64,000 nucleotides of DNA from Amycolatopsis tolypomycina (GTDB lineage Bacteria; Actinomycetota; Actinomycetes; Mycobacteriales; Pseudonocardiaceae). Within the stretch, counting starts at the first letter, position 1; each line of letters starts with the position of its first letter. This document shows, piece by piece, positions 54,277 to 63,129 of the stretch. The position numbers and the translations under genes are program-made. Below the pieces are notes generated by a model. That model had not been told where the DNA came from and did not search any database. It saw only the letters and a program-made list of their open reading frames with translations. The DNA lies in contig NZ_FNSO01000004.1 in assembly GCF_900105945.1 (NCBI RefSeq), positions 3,782,001 through 3,846,000 on the forward strand. Direction: 5' to 3'.

Positions 54277-55098
54277 TCAGTTGGCGGGCTCGAGGTCCTT
54301 GGCGGGCATGCTGTCCAGCGGGGCGTCGGCGGGCAGGTTCCGCTCGATCAGGTACTTGTAGATCGCGCCGCCGATGACCGCGCCGATGACCGGCGCCACG
54401 ATCGGGATCCACCAGTACGGGAACCCGTATTGGTCCGTGAACGCCGTGTCGTAACCGGTGAGCCAGGACGCCAGGCGCGGGCCGAAGTCGCGGGCCGGGT
54501 TGATCGCGTAGCCGGCGTTGGTGCCCCAGGCCATGCCGATGGCGACGACGAGGAAGCCGACGACGACCGGGGCGAGGTTCGCGGCCGGGGCGGTGTTGCG
54601 CAGGTCGGTGATCGCGAAGATCACCAGGACGAGGATCGCGGTGCCGATGATCTGGTCGCGGAAGGCGGCCCAGTCACCCACGGGAAGCGTGCCGTTACCC
54701 GGAAGGGTGGAGAACACGCCCTGCGTCTTGATGGTGAGGCCGGGGTCCTTGGCGTTGAGGACCTCGGTGTAGTTCCAGCGCACCAGCATGGCGGCCAGGA
54801 ACGCACCGGCGGTCTGGGCCAGGGCGTAGGGGGCGACCTTGCGCCACTCGAAGCCCTTGAACACCGCGAGCGCGATGGTCACGGCCGGGTTCAGGTGCGC
54901 GCCGCTGATCCGCGAAGCGACGTAAACACCGAGCGTGACGCCGAGGCCCCAGGCCCAGGCGATGCTGTCGTGGTCCCCGATGCCCGCGGCGACGACCTGC
55001 GCCACCACGCCACACCCGAACAGGATGAGGATCATCGTCCCCACGAACTCGGCGGCCATCTCGCCGGCGAGCCCGCGGGCCTTGAGGCTTCGCACCAT
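54277..55098 (-). CDS. glpF: Glycerol facilitator (aquaglyceroporin)
   Basis: 273 residues, six membrane segments and two NPA boxes: [15 protein letters not shown] and [15 protein letters not shown], where the arginine after the second box forms the selectivity filter. The Asp after NPAR (GlpF-type) fits a glycerol rather than water channel. GGAGGAAAG precedes the ATG. It is the first gene of the glp operon and divergent from the IclR regulator, with a palindrome in between. Confidence 0.95.
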   Translation of the reverse strand: MVRSLKARGLAGEMAAEFVGTMILILFGCGVVAQVVAAGIGDHDSIAWAWGLGVTLGVYVASRISGAHLNPAVTIALAVFKGFEWRKVAPYALAQTAGAFLAAMLVRWNYTEVLNAKDPGLTIKTQGVFSTLPGNGTLPVGDWAAFRDQIIGTAILVLVIFAITDLRNTAPAANLAPVVVGFLVVAIGMAWGTNAGYAINPARDFGPRLASWLTGYDTAFTDQYGFPYWWIPIVAPVIGAVIGGAIYKYLIERNLPADAPLDSMPAKDLEPAN

Positions 55099-55179
55099 TG
55101 CTTTCCTCCACAAAGGACCTTGTCCCCCTATTGGTGGATGAAAGTTAAGTTCGCGTGTCAGGCCGGTCAACGGACGCCG

Positions 55180-55224
55180 GTCGGCATTGTCGAACGGCCG
55201 AAGTGGATGTTCGACATTGTCGAA
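55180..55224. promoter_or_regulatory. Two IclR-type operators between glpF and its regulator
   Basis: TTCGACATTGTCGAA at 55210-55224 is a perfect 7-1-7 palindrome. GTCGGCATTGTCGAA at 55180-55194 matches it at all but two positions, exactly 30 bp (three helical turns) away. Both lie in the divergent gap of the glp locus, and the first overlaps the regulator's -35 element. Confidence 0.75.
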
Positions 55225-55246
55225 TCAGGGCCGGTCGGGTTAGGGT
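55217..55246 (+). promoter_or_regulatory. Promoter of the IclR regulator, probably leaderless
   Basis: TTGTCG (55217-55222), an 18-bp spacer and TAGGGT (55241-55246) end six bases before GTG 55253. No ribosome-binding site is present, so transcription may start at the initiation codon. The -35 overlaps the operator, consistent with autorepression. Confidence 0.5.
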
Positions 55247-55252
55247 CTCGCC

Positions 55253-56005
55253 GTGCCGGGTCCGATCCAGTCCATCGAGCGCGCCGCCGCGATCCTGCGG
55301 TTGCTGGCGCGCGGCTCGGGGCGCCTGGGCGTCGGCGAGATCGCCGAGTCCCTCGAACTGGCGAAGGGCACCGCGCACGGGATCCTGCGCACGCTGCAGG
55401 GCGTCGGCTTCGTCGAGCAGGACCGCGACACGGGCAAGTACCAGCTCGGCGCGGCCCTGCTGCACCTGGGCACGAGCTACCTCGACGTCAACGAGCTGCG
55501 CTCCCGGGCGATCAACTGGGCCGACGCGCTGGCCGCCCGCAGCGGCGAGGCCGTCCGGATCGGCGCGCCCTTGGAGGGCCGGGTGCTGGTCGTGCACCAC
55601 GTGTTCCGCCCGGACGACAGCCTGCAGACCCTCGACGTCGGCACGCTGCTGCCGCTGCACGCGACCGCGCTGGGCAAGGTGCTGCTGGCCTACGACACGA
55701 CGCTGAAGGCGACCCCGGAGCCGTACACGCGCCGCACCCTGGTCACCCAGACGGCGATCAAGCGGGCGTGTGCGAAGGTACGCGAGGCGGGCTGGGCGGC
55801 CGAGAACGGCGAGATGATCTCCGGCGAGGCCGGGATCGCGGCGCCGATCCGCGGCCACGGCGGGATCGTGGTGGGCGCGATCGGGGTGTCGGGCGCGGCC
55901 GAGCGGATCTGCGAGCCCGACGGCGCCCCGAGCCCGAGGCTGCTGTCGCAGGTCCGTGACGCGGCGCGCGCGGTTTCACGGGACCTGGGTGCGTCCCGAT
56001 GGTGA
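55253..56005 (+). CDS. IclR-family regulator of the glycerol genes (GylR-like)
   Basis: 250 residues. N-terminal winged HTH ([18 protein letters not shown], then [22 protein letters not shown]) and a GAF-like ligand domain with [19 protein letters not shown]. It is divergent from glpFKD and upstream of a second glycerol kinase, exactly like GylR in Streptomyces, which represses glycerol genes until glycerol-3-phosphate is present. The GTG start has no ribosome-binding site and may be leaderless. Confidence 0.9.
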   Translation: MPGPIQSIERAAAILRLLARGSGRLGVGEIAESLELAKGTAHGILRTLQGVGFVEQDRDTGKYQLGAALLHLGTSYLDVNELRSRAINWADALAARSGEAVRIGAPLEGRVLVVHHVFRPDDSLQTLDVGTLLPLHATALGKVLLAYDTTLKATPEPYTRRTLVTQTAIKRACAKVREAGWAAENGEMISGEAGIAAPIRGHGGIVVGAIGVSGAAERICEPDGAPSPRLLSQVRDAARAVSRDLGASRW

Positions 56006-56015
56006 AGGGAGGGGC

Positions 56016-57965
56016 ATGGTCCAGCGGTACGTGATGTCCATCGACCAGGGCACCACCTCCACCCGGTGCATCCTGTTCGACGCCCGCGGCCGGCTCGTCT
56101 CCGTCGTGCAGCGGGAGCACCAGCAGCACTTCCCGCGGCCCGGCTGGGTCGAGCACGACGCGACCGAGATCTGGCGGAACGTCTCCCGGATCGTGCCGCA
56201 GGCCCTGGCCGACGCCGGCGCCACCGCCGAGCAGGTCGTCGGGCTCGGCATCGCCAACCAGCGCGAGACCACCGTGCTGTGGGACCGGCGCACCGGCAAC
56301 CCGGTCGGGCGGGCGATCGTCTGGCAGGACACCCGCACCGACGCCATGCTCGAACAGCTCGCCCGCGAACCCGGCGCCGACCGCGTCCGGAAGCTGTGCG
56401 GGCTCCCCCTGGCCACGTACTTCTCGGCGCCGCGCATCCGCTGGCTGCTCGAACGCACACCCGGGCTGCGCGAGCGCGCCGAGCGCGGCGACGTCCTGTT
56501 CGGCACCATCGAGAGCTGGCTGATCTGGAACCTCACCGGCGGCGCCGAGGGCGGCGTGCACGTCACCGACGTCACCAACGCCTCGCGCACCATGCTGATG
56601 AACCTGCGCACGCTCAACTGGGACGACGAGCTGCTGGAGTTCTTCGACGTCCCGCGCGCGATGCTGCCGGAGATCCGGTCGTCGACGGAGGTCTACGGCA
56701 CGACCAGCCGCGTCGTCCCCGGCATCCGGATCGCCGCCGCGCTGGGCGACCAGCAGGCCGCGCTGTTCGGCCAGACCTGCTTCGCCCCCGGCGAGGCGAA
56801 ATGCACCTACGGCACCGGCAGCTTCCTGCTGCTCAACACCGGCCCGACGCCGGTGCTGTCCACCCACGGCATGCTCACCACGGTCGGCTTCAAGATCGGC
56901 GACGAGCCGGCGGTGTACGCCCTCGAAGGGTCGATCGCCGTCACCGGCTCGCTGGTGCAGTGGTTCCGCGACGGCCTGGAGCTGATCGGCAGCGCACCCG
57001 AGATCGAGACGCTCGCCCGGACGGTCGAGGACAACGGCGGCTGCTACATCGTGCCCGCGTTCTCCGGGTTGTTCGCGCCGCACTGGCACAGCGAAGCGCG
57101 GGGCGTGATCGCCGGGCTGACGTCGTACATCACCAAGGGCCACCTGGCGCGGGCGGTGCTGGAGGCGACCGGCTGGCAGACCCGCGAGGTCGTCGACGCG
57201 ATGAACGCCGACTCGGGGCTGGCGCTGTCGACGTTGAAGGTCGACGGCGGGATGACCGCGGACAACCTGCTGATGCAGTTCATCGCCGACGTCCTCGACG
57301 TGCCGGTGGTGCGCCCGATGGTGGCCGAGACGGTGTCGCTCGGCGCGGCCTACGCGGCGGGGCTGTCGGTCGGGTACTGGCCGGACCTGGAAGGGCTGCG
57401 GCGCAACTGGCACCGGGCCGGCCAGTGGCTGCCGGCGATGGACCCGGCCCGCCGTGACTCCGAGTACGCGCACTGGCGCCAAGCCGTCGAGCTGACGTTC
57501 GGCTGGATGCGCCCGGCCCCGGCCGCGGCGGCGCCCGGTTCGGATCTGGTCGAGGTGGTGCTGGCCGACCACCGCCGGTTCGAGCAGCTGCTACGCGACC
57601 TGCGCAACAGCGAAGCCGACCGGCCGGCGCTGGTGGCGGAGCTGTCGGCGCTGCTGGTCGCGCACGTGACGGCGACCGAGCGGATCGTCCGCCCGGCCGC
57701 GCCCGGCACCCCGTTCGCCGACGACCTGCTGGCGGTCCTGGCTGGCGACGACTTCGAGAAGGCGTTGCTGCGCCTGGAGAACGCCGTCGACGCCCACGTC
57801 CGCGGGGAGGAACGCGGGCTGCTGAACGAGCTTCGGCGGAGTATGTCCACTTCGGACCGGACCGGGCTGGGCCGCGCGTTCGTCGCGGAACGCCGTCGCC
57901 AGCTGGACCTGGACTGCGGCACGGCGGACCACGTCCGCGGGCTCGGCGACCGCCTGAAGCTTTAA
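56016..57965 (+). CDS. glpK2: Glycerol kinase 2 with C-terminal hemerythrin-like (HHE) extension
   Basis: 649 residues, about 145 longer than GlpK. Residues 1-500 are a complete FGGY glycerol kinase ([32 protein letters not shown] and [14 protein letters not shown]). After a proline/alanine linker ([10 protein letters not shown]) a helical domain begins: [20 protein letters not shown], then [14 protein letters not shown] and [13 protein letters not shown]. The histidine/glutamate spacing matches the hemerythrin/HHE four-helix fold, though one usual ligand His reads Phe (DDFEK). ATG 56016 follows GGGAGGGGC, ten bases after the regulator's stop. The fusion may add metal, redox or gas sensing to glycerol use. 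Confidence 0.85.
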   Translation: MVQRYVMSIDQGTTSTRCILFDARGRLVSVVQREHQQHFPRPGWVEHDATEIWRNVSRIVPQALADAGATAEQVVGLGIANQRETTVLWDRRTGNPVGRAIVWQDTRTDAMLEQLAREPGADRVRKLCGLPLATYFSAPRIRWLLERTPGLRERAERGDVLFGTIESWLIWNLTGGAEGGVHVTDVTNASRTMLMNLRTLNWDDELLEFFDVPRAMLPEIRSSTEVYGTTSRVVPGIRIAAALGDQQAALFGQTCFAPGEAKCTYGTGSFLLLNTGPTPVLSTHGMLTTVGFKIGDEPAVYALEGSIAVTGSLVQWFRDGLELIGSAPEIETLARTVEDNGGCYIVPAFSGLFAPHWHSEARGVIAGLTSYITKGHLARAVLEATGWQTREVVDAMNADSGLALSTLKVDGGMTADNLLMQFIADVLDVPVVRPMVAETVSLGAAYAAGLSVGYWPDLEGLRRNWHRAGQWLPAMDPARRDSEYAHWRQAVELTFGWMRPAPAAAAPGSDLVEVVLADHRRFEQLLRDLRNSEADRPALVAELSALLVAHVTATERIVRPAAPGTPFADDLLAVLAGDDFEKALLRLENAVDAHVRGEERGLLNELRRSMSTSDRTGLGRAFVAERRRQLDLDCGTADHVRGLGDRLKL

Positions 57966-58054
57966 CCCGTTGCCCGGGCACGGTTCGTCTGCCAGAGTTC
58001 TCCGCAGTCGTCCGGACCCGCCTTGGCCGGGCCGTTCCGCCACGGGACTCCCCC

Positions 58055-59185
58055 ATGTCATCCGGATATCGTTCGGTGCTGCGCGTTCCCGGCGCCGCCG
58101 CCTTCTTCTGCACCGCCGCCGCAGGGCGCGTGGGCATCGCCATGACCGGCCTCGGCCTGCTGTGGCTGCTCCACGCCCGCACCGGCTCCTACGGCACCGC
58201 CGGTCTCGGCACGGCCGGGTTCGCCCTCGCCGAAGCCGGGCTCGGCCCGCAGCTCGCCCGCCTGGCCGACCGGTTCGGCCAGCCTCGCGTCCTGCCGTTT
58301 TCGGTGGCGGCACACGGGATCGCCGTCGCCGGGGTGCTCTGGGCGCCCACCCCGGCGGCGGTCGCCTTCGCCGTCTGCGCGGGCGCGGCCGTCCCCCAGC
58401 TCGGCGCGCTTTCCGCGGCCCGCTGGGCGCACCTGCTGCGGCCCGCCGACCTGCCCACCGCCTTTTCGCTGGAGTCACTGGCCAACGCGTCGGCGTTCTT
58501 CGTCGGGCCGGTCCTGGTCACCGCGCTCGGGGCAGCCGGGCACGCGCCCTTGGCCAGTGCCCTCGCCGCGGCCCTGATCGTCGGCGGCGGCGCGGCACTG
58601 GCCGTCCAGCGCCGGACCGCGCCACCGCCCGCTCGCCCCGCTTCGCTGCGGCCGCGGTTCCTGCGCCTGCCGCTGCTGAACCTGGCCGTCGGGCTGTACT
58701 TCGGCACCATGGGTGTCTCCGTGAGCGCGTTCGCCACGGAGCACGGCGTGCCCGGTGCGGCCGCGCCGATCGTCGCCGCCGGGAGCGTCGCCGGGCTGGT
58801 TTCGGGCTGGCTCTACGGACTGCGGCGGCGCCGCGCCCCCGCCCGTCGCCGGCTCGTCGTCGCCGCGGCGTACTTGGCGGCCACGGCGTTGCTGCTCCCC
58901 CTGGCGCCGTCGGCGCTCTGGCTCGGCGCGGCGGTGGTGATCACCGAGGCGGCGATCCCGCCCACCCTGGTCCAGCTGAACGTCCTCACCGAGCGGGCGG
59001 TCGACCCGGCGGTCCGCACCCAGGCGTTCACCTGGAACAACTCCGCCAGTGCGGCGGGTTCGGCGCTGGCGGCGTTCCTCGCCGGGCACACCGCGGACGG
59101 GCTGGGCGCCTCGGCCGCGTTCGTCCTCGCTCCGGTGGCCGGGCTGGTGTTACTCGCGTTGGCCGTCACTGTGCCATCGGAGTGA
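58055..59185 (+). CDS. MFS-type transporter
   Basis: 376 residues with about eleven to twelve hydrophobic segments. Typical MFS loop RLADRFGQPRVLPFS follows segment two, and the central loop LAVQRRTAPPPARPASLRPRF separates two halves. Alanine-rich segments and a conserved arginine in RVGIAMTGLGLLWLL suggest the drug- or small-molecule exporter branch (MFS_1). The substrate is unknown. No regulator is adjacent, and the P450 that follows on the same strand 78 bp later is a possible partner. Confidence 0.8.
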   Translation: MSSGYRSVLRVPGAAAFFCTAAAGRVGIAMTGLGLLWLLHARTGSYGTAGLGTAGFALAEAGLGPQLARLADRFGQPRVLPFSVAAHGIAVAGVLWAPTPAAVAFAVCAGAAVPQLGALSAARWAHLLRPADLPTAFSLESLANASAFFVGPVLVTALGAAGHAPLASALAAALIVGGGAALAVQRRTAPPPARPASLRPRFLRLPLLNLAVGLYFGTMGVSVSAFATEHGVPGAAAPIVAAGSVAGLVSGWLYGLRRRRAPARRRLVVAAAYLAATALLLPLAPSALWLGAAVVITEAAIPPTLVQLNVLTERAVDPAVRTQAFTWNNSASAAGSALAAFLAGHTADGLGASAAFVLAPVAGLVLLALAVTVPSE

Positions 59186-59263
59186 CTCCGGGTCGGGCCC
59201 CTGCCCCCGCGCGGTGCCGAGGAGAAGACTGCGGACACCGTTTCGCCACTGGAGGGAGCACTC

Positions 59264-60487
59264 GTGTCCGCAGCCGCCGACCAGGCCTTGCTGTCCCTGT
59301 CCACCCCGGCCGGGATCGCCGATCCGTACCCGGTCTACGCGAAGCTTCGCGACGAGGCACCGGTCTTCCGCAGTGAGGTCTTCGGCGGCTGGGTCCTGAG
59401 CCGGTTCGCCGACTGCCAGCAGGTGCTCGCCGACGGCGAGACGTTCCGGGTGCTGGACGCCCAGTGGCGTGACCGGCACCGGCCCGGCTGGCGCGACAAC
59501 CCGGCCATGGCGCTGCTGGCCGCCCTGCTGCCGTGGAAGAACCCGCCGGAACACACGCGCGAACGCCGGCTGCTGATGCGGGACTTCACCGTGCGGCGCG
59601 TCCAGGAGCTGGAGCCCGCGGTCCGCCGCGCGGTCGACCGGGTACTGGACGGCTTCGCCGACGCCACGGCGGACGGGAGCGCGGCGGAGTTCGCCGGCAC
59701 GGTCCTCTACCCGCTCGGGATGGCGGTGATCGGCGACCTGGTGGGCGTGCCCGAAGCCGACCGGGACCGGCTCCGCCGCGTCACCGGCCTGATCGGCATG
59801 CAGGTCGACCCGGCGATGCCGGCGGACCTGCGTGCCGCGGTCGACGCGGCCGCCGTCGAATTCCGGGACTACTTCGTCGACCTGATCGCGCGGCGGCGGG
59901 CGGAACCGCGGGACGACCTGACGTCCGCGCTGCTGGCCCGGCCCGCCGAGGGCGCGGACCTGATGTCCGAGGAGGAAGTGCTCAACGCGCTCCTGGTGCT
60001 GTTCGGCGGCGGCTACGAGACCACGGCCGGTGCGCTGGGCAACGGGATCCACGCACTGCTCACCCACCCGGACCAGTTCGCGCTCCTCACCGGCGACCCG
60101 GGGCTGGCGGCCGGCGCGGCCGAGGAGATGCTGCGCTGGGACGGCGCCGCCCAGATGAGCCAGCGCGCGGCGGCCCGCCCCACGGTGCTCGACGGCCACG
60201 AGATCCCGGCGGACGACATGGTCGTGCTCCTGATCGGAGCGGCGAACCGCGACCCGGCGCGCTTCCCGGACCCGGACCGCTTCGCCATCACCCGCGACGC
60301 CGGCCGCGGGCTGTTCTTCGGCCACGGCCTCCACCTGTGCCTCGGCGCAGCCGTCGCGCGGCTCGAGATGACGGTGTTGCTCGAGCAACTGGGAAAGCGG
60401 TTCCCGACGCTGCGGATCGGCGGCGAGGTGGAGCGCCGCCCCAACCCGGCCCTCCGCGGGATGACGGCGCTGCCATTGACCCGGTGA
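59264..60487 (+). CDS. Cytochrome P450
   Basis: 407 residues, a soluble bacterial P450. I-helix FGGGYETTAGAL carries the AGxET-like motif with Glu-Thr, the K-helix ExxR is EEMLRWD, and the heme-binding loop is FGHGLHLCLGAAVARLE with the cysteine ligand. An early DPYPVYAKLRDEAPV is standard. It would hydroxylate a small hydrophobic substrate using separate ferredoxin partners not encoded here. GGAGGGAG precedes GTG 59264. It ends beside a repeat C element shared with the convergent LacI-like gene. Confidence 0.95.
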   Translation: MSAAADQALLSLSTPAGIADPYPVYAKLRDEAPVFRSEVFGGWVLSRFADCQQVLADGETFRVLDAQWRDRHRPGWRDNPAMALLAALLPWKNPPEHTRERRLLMRDFTVRRVQELEPAVRRAVDRVLDGFADATADGSAAEFAGTVLYPLGMAVIGDLVGVPEADRDRLRRVTGLIGMQVDPAMPADLRAAVDAAAVEFRDYFVDLIARRRAEPRDDLTSALLARPAEGADLMSEEEVLNALLVLFGGGYETTAGALGNGIHALLTHPDQFALLTGDPGLAAGAAEEMLRWDGAAQMSQRAAARPTVLDGHEIPADDMVVLLIGAANRDPARFPDPDRFAITRDAGRGLFFGHGLHLCLGAAVARLEMTVLLEQLGKRFPTLRIGGEVERRPNPALRGMTALPLTR

Positions 60488-60500
60488 CCCCCGCGACCCC

Positions 60501-60574
60501 AATGTGGCGTTGGTTGCGTTGGACGCACCGAACGCCACATTGGGTGCATCCAACGCACCGAACGCCACATTGGG
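60501..60574. repeat. Repeat family C: inverted and direct copies of an AACGCCACATT unit
   Basis: CGCACCGAACGCCACATTGG occurs twice in direct orientation 30 bp apart (within 60523-60544 and 60553-60574). A reverse-complement copy with two mismatches fills 60501-60520, so a hairpin with either direct copy is possible. The element lies between the P450 stop and the convergent LacI-like stop. Confidence 0.85.
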
Positions 60575-60608
60575 GCGCTTCGGCTGCCGCCGGGCCGCTT
60601 GGCCTGCG

Positions 60609-61433
60609 CTAGGCGCCCTTGAGGCAGCGGCTGCTCTCCCGCACCACCAGCTCGGCCTCGACGGTCGCCCAGGCCGGGACCGGGACGCCGTCGATGCGGG
60701 CCGATACCGTGGCCAGCGTGCGGCGGCCCGCCGCCAGGTAGTCCTGGCGGACCGTTGTCAGCGGGGGTGCGAAATACGCCGCCTCGGGGACGTCGTCGAA
60801 GCCGACCACGTGGGCGTCGCGGGGGACTCGCATGCCCGCCTCCGCGAATGCTGCCAGCAGGCCCAGTGCCATGTGGTCGTTGGCCGAAAACACCGCGCCC
60901 ACACCGGACTCGACCGCCAGGGACTGGCCCGCGCGGAAGCCCGACCGGGCCGACCAGTCGCCGCGGACCACCGGGGGGACCTCGGCTCCGTGGCGTTCCA
61001 GGGTCTCGCGCCAGCCGCGCTCGCGGGCGCGGGCCACCGGGCCCTCCTCCGGGCCGCCGAGGTGCCAGACCGTCGGGTGGCCGAGCTCCAGCAGGTGCTC
61101 GGTCGCCTGGCGGGCGCCCGCGTACTGGTCGGTCGACGCCGCCGGGACCAGCGGGATGCCGGCGACCGGGGCCAGCTCGGCCAGCAGGTAGCCGTCGAGC
61201 ACCACGATGCCGGCCACGCCCTGCAGCTGCAGGCCGGCCACCGCCGCCAGCACCGCGGCGCTGCTCTTGCTCGACACGCTGAAGACGCTCAGCACGTACT
61301 CCTGCTCGCGGGCGGCCGCGCGGAGGCCGTGCAACACGGGCCCGGACGCCGACGATCCGGTCGCGATCACGCCGAGCATGCCCCGCCGCCGGAGGGGCAG
61401 CGGGCCGTCGGGACCTGCGTCGTCCACGGGCAT
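60609..61433 (-). CDS. LacI-family sensor domain without a DNA-binding domain
   Basis: 274 residues. The protein starts almost directly with the first strand of the periplasmic-binding-protein-like fold (RRRGMLGVIATGSS, then LLELGHPTVWHLGGPEEGP and HVVGFDDVPEAAYFAPP). LacI regulators have about 60 more N-terminal residues with the HTH; none is encoded upstream in any frame. The conserved C-terminal part is complete (TVRQDYLAAGRRTLAT). It may be a truncated gene or a stand-alone sugar-binding protein. A LacI-like palindrome (TGTTAGCGATCACA) lies just before it. Confidence 0.75.
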   Translation of the reverse strand: MPVDDAGPDGPLPLRRRGMLGVIATGSSASGPVLHGLRAAAREQEYVLSVFSVSSKSSAAVLAAVAGLQLQGVAGIVVLDGYLLAELAPVAGIPLVPAASTDQYAGARQATEHLLELGHPTVWHLGGPEEGPVARARERGWRETLERHGAEVPPVVRGDWSARSGFRAGQSLAVESGVGAVFSANDHMALGLLAAFAEAGMRVPRDAHVVGFDDVPEAAYFAPPLTTVRQDYLAAGRRTLATVSARIDGVPVPAWATVEAELVVRESSRCLKGA

Positions 61434-61439
61434 GGATCG

Positions 61440-61478
61440 ATGTTAGCGATCACACCGGTAGACGTGAACTTTGTTCAC
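61440..61478. promoter_or_regulatory. Two operator-like palindromes upstream of the LacI-like gene
   Basis: TGTTAGCGATCACA (61441-61454) is close to the TGTTAGCGCTAACA type bound by sugar LacI regulators, with two unpaired positions. GTGAAC-TTT-GTTCAC (61464-61478) is a perfect 6-3-6 inverted repeat. They lie in the divergent gap between this gene and the DUF1996 gene. Confidence 0.45.
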
Positions 61479-61673
61479 CTTGCATAAATAACGAAACGGT
61501 AACGCGCTGAACCGGGCCGAGCCGGCGGCCGTTCCCCCCAATGCCGGAACCAGTGACACCGGGCGGGTTCCCCCGATACCCGTCGCCCCGATGTCGCTCC
61601 CCGGGTTCCGCGCGTCTCCAGCCCGGGCACGCAGGCCGTTTTCGGCGTGCCCGGAAAACCGAACGAGGTGAAC

Positions 61674-63125
61674 ATGGCCCGGAATACTTCCCGCACCCCC
61701 GCCACGGGCAGACATCGCATCACCCGCCGCACGAAGATCGCGACCGGTGGTCTGGCGCTCGCGATCGCGGTCGGCGGCATCGTCGTCGCGACCACCACCG
61801 GCCGCAGCGGTGAGGCCAGCGCCGACGAAGCCGACGCGTCGTTCTTCCTCGACATCGCGAAGGTCCCCTCCGGCAACAACGTGAACAAGGCGCTGCAGCA
61901 GAAGGGCGCGCGCGGCACGTTCACCGTGGACTGCGGCCGCAACGAGAACCAGCACTTCAACCCGGACAACTTCATCGCCCAGCCGGGGATCAAGAACGGT
62001 GCCCAGCACCTGCACGACTACGTCGGCAACCTCTCCACCAACGCCGACTCGAACAACAAGAGCCTCGCCAAGGCCGGCACCACCTGCAAGAACGGCGACA
62101 AGTCCGCCTACTTCTGGCCCGTCGTCCGCATCGACACCGGCGAAGACGAAGAGAAGAACAACCCGCCCGCCAAGCAGCCCGACCGGGCCGGCAGCGCCAA
62201 GGACAAGGCGAGCACGCAGGTCGACTGCCCGGACGTCGCGAGCAAGCTGCCCGACGTCCCGGACCAGGCCATGGACGAGGTCAACCGCAACCTCGACCTG
62301 CTCGACAAGCAGATCGACGAGGCCAACAAGCGGATCGCGAACGGCGACCTGAAGACGCCGCAGGACGTCCAGAACGCCGTCGTCGGCCCGCTCAAGGACA
62401 AGCGCGCCGCCACCATCGACCGGATCGCCATCGCGATCGGCCGCCGCGCCGCGAAGCCGACCAACCTCGGCGGGCTCGCGCCGTGCGTGCTCAAGCAGAA
62501 CGGCCAGGGCGGCCTCGACAACGGTGGCCAGAACAGCGGCGGCCAGGCGGGCGAACTGCCCGGCGTGAACGACAAGAACGAGGTCGGCAACAACGACGGC
62601 GAGATCCAGCGCGTCCAGGCCGCGATCATCACCTTCACCAGCGGCGGCGCCAACAAGGTCGTCGCGATGCCGCAGTTCCTCCGCATCCTCTACGGCGACG
62701 CCAAGCAGAGCACCAACGGCCCGGCCAACGCCCGGCCCAGCTGGACCTGCACCGGCTTCGAGGACCGGCTCACCGACCACTACCCGATCTGCCCGCCGAA
62801 CAGCAAGGTCGAGCGCATCCACGCCTTCCCGAACTGCTGGGACGGCAAGAACATCGACAGCGCCAACCACCGCACGCACATCGTGTTCGCCGACCAGCAG
62901 GGCAAGTGCCCGCAGGGCTTCAAGAACGTGCCGCAGCTGGTGATCAAGCTGATCTACAACATCCCGCGGGACATCCAGGTCAAGGGTCAGTACAAAGTGG
63001 ACGCCTTCGAGCAGGAGAAGCACAACCCCCGCTCCGACCACGACGACTTCGCCAACGTCATGGGCCAGCGCCTGATGAACCAGGTCGTCAACTGCATCAA
63101 CACCGGCAAGCGCTGCAACCAGTGA
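61674..63125 (+). CDS. Secreted DUF1996-domain protein
   Basis: 483 residues. A basic N-terminus then hydrophobic ATGGLALAIAVGGIVVATTTG forms an export signal or anchor. DUF1996 signatures run from residue 80 on: FTVDCGRNENQHFNPDNFIAQPG, GAQHLHDYVGN, and SWTCTGFEDRLTDHYPICP, with conserved cysteines and WPVVRID. The middle carries a long Lys/Asp-rich insertion (EEKNNPPAKQPDRAGSAKDK) and a helical stretch (MDEVNRNLDLLDKQIDEANK) not in the basic family. DUF1996 proteins occur in actinobacteria and fungi, with no known function. Confidence 0.88.
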   Translation: MARNTSRTPATGRHRITRRTKIATGGLALAIAVGGIVVATTTGRSGEASADEADASFFLDIAKVPSGNNVNKALQQKGARGTFTVDCGRNENQHFNPDNFIAQPGIKNGAQHLHDYVGNLSTNADSNNKSLAKAGTTCKNGDKSAYFWPVVRIDTGEDEEKNNPPAKQPDRAGSAKDKASTQVDCPDVASKLPDVPDQAMDEVNRNLDLLDKQIDEANKRIANGDLKTPQDVQNAVVGPLKDKRAATIDRIAIAIGRRAAKPTNLGGLAPCVLKQNGQGGLDNGGQNSGGQAGELPGVNDKNEVGNNDGEIQRVQAAIITFTSGGANKVVAMPQFLRILYGDAKQSTNGPANARPSWTCTGFEDRLTDHYPICPPNSKVERIHAFPNCWDGKNIDSANHRTHIVFADQQGKCPQGFKNVPQLVIKLIYNIPRDIQVKGQYKVDAFEQEKHNPRSDHDDFANVMGQRLMNQVVNCINTGKRCNQ

Positions 63126-63129
63126 CCGG

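Noticed and set aside
58055..60487. Secondary-metabolite cluster around the MFS transporter and P450
   Set aside because: No polyketide synthase, peptide synthetase or terpene genes are next to them; the neighbours are glycerol and sugar genes.
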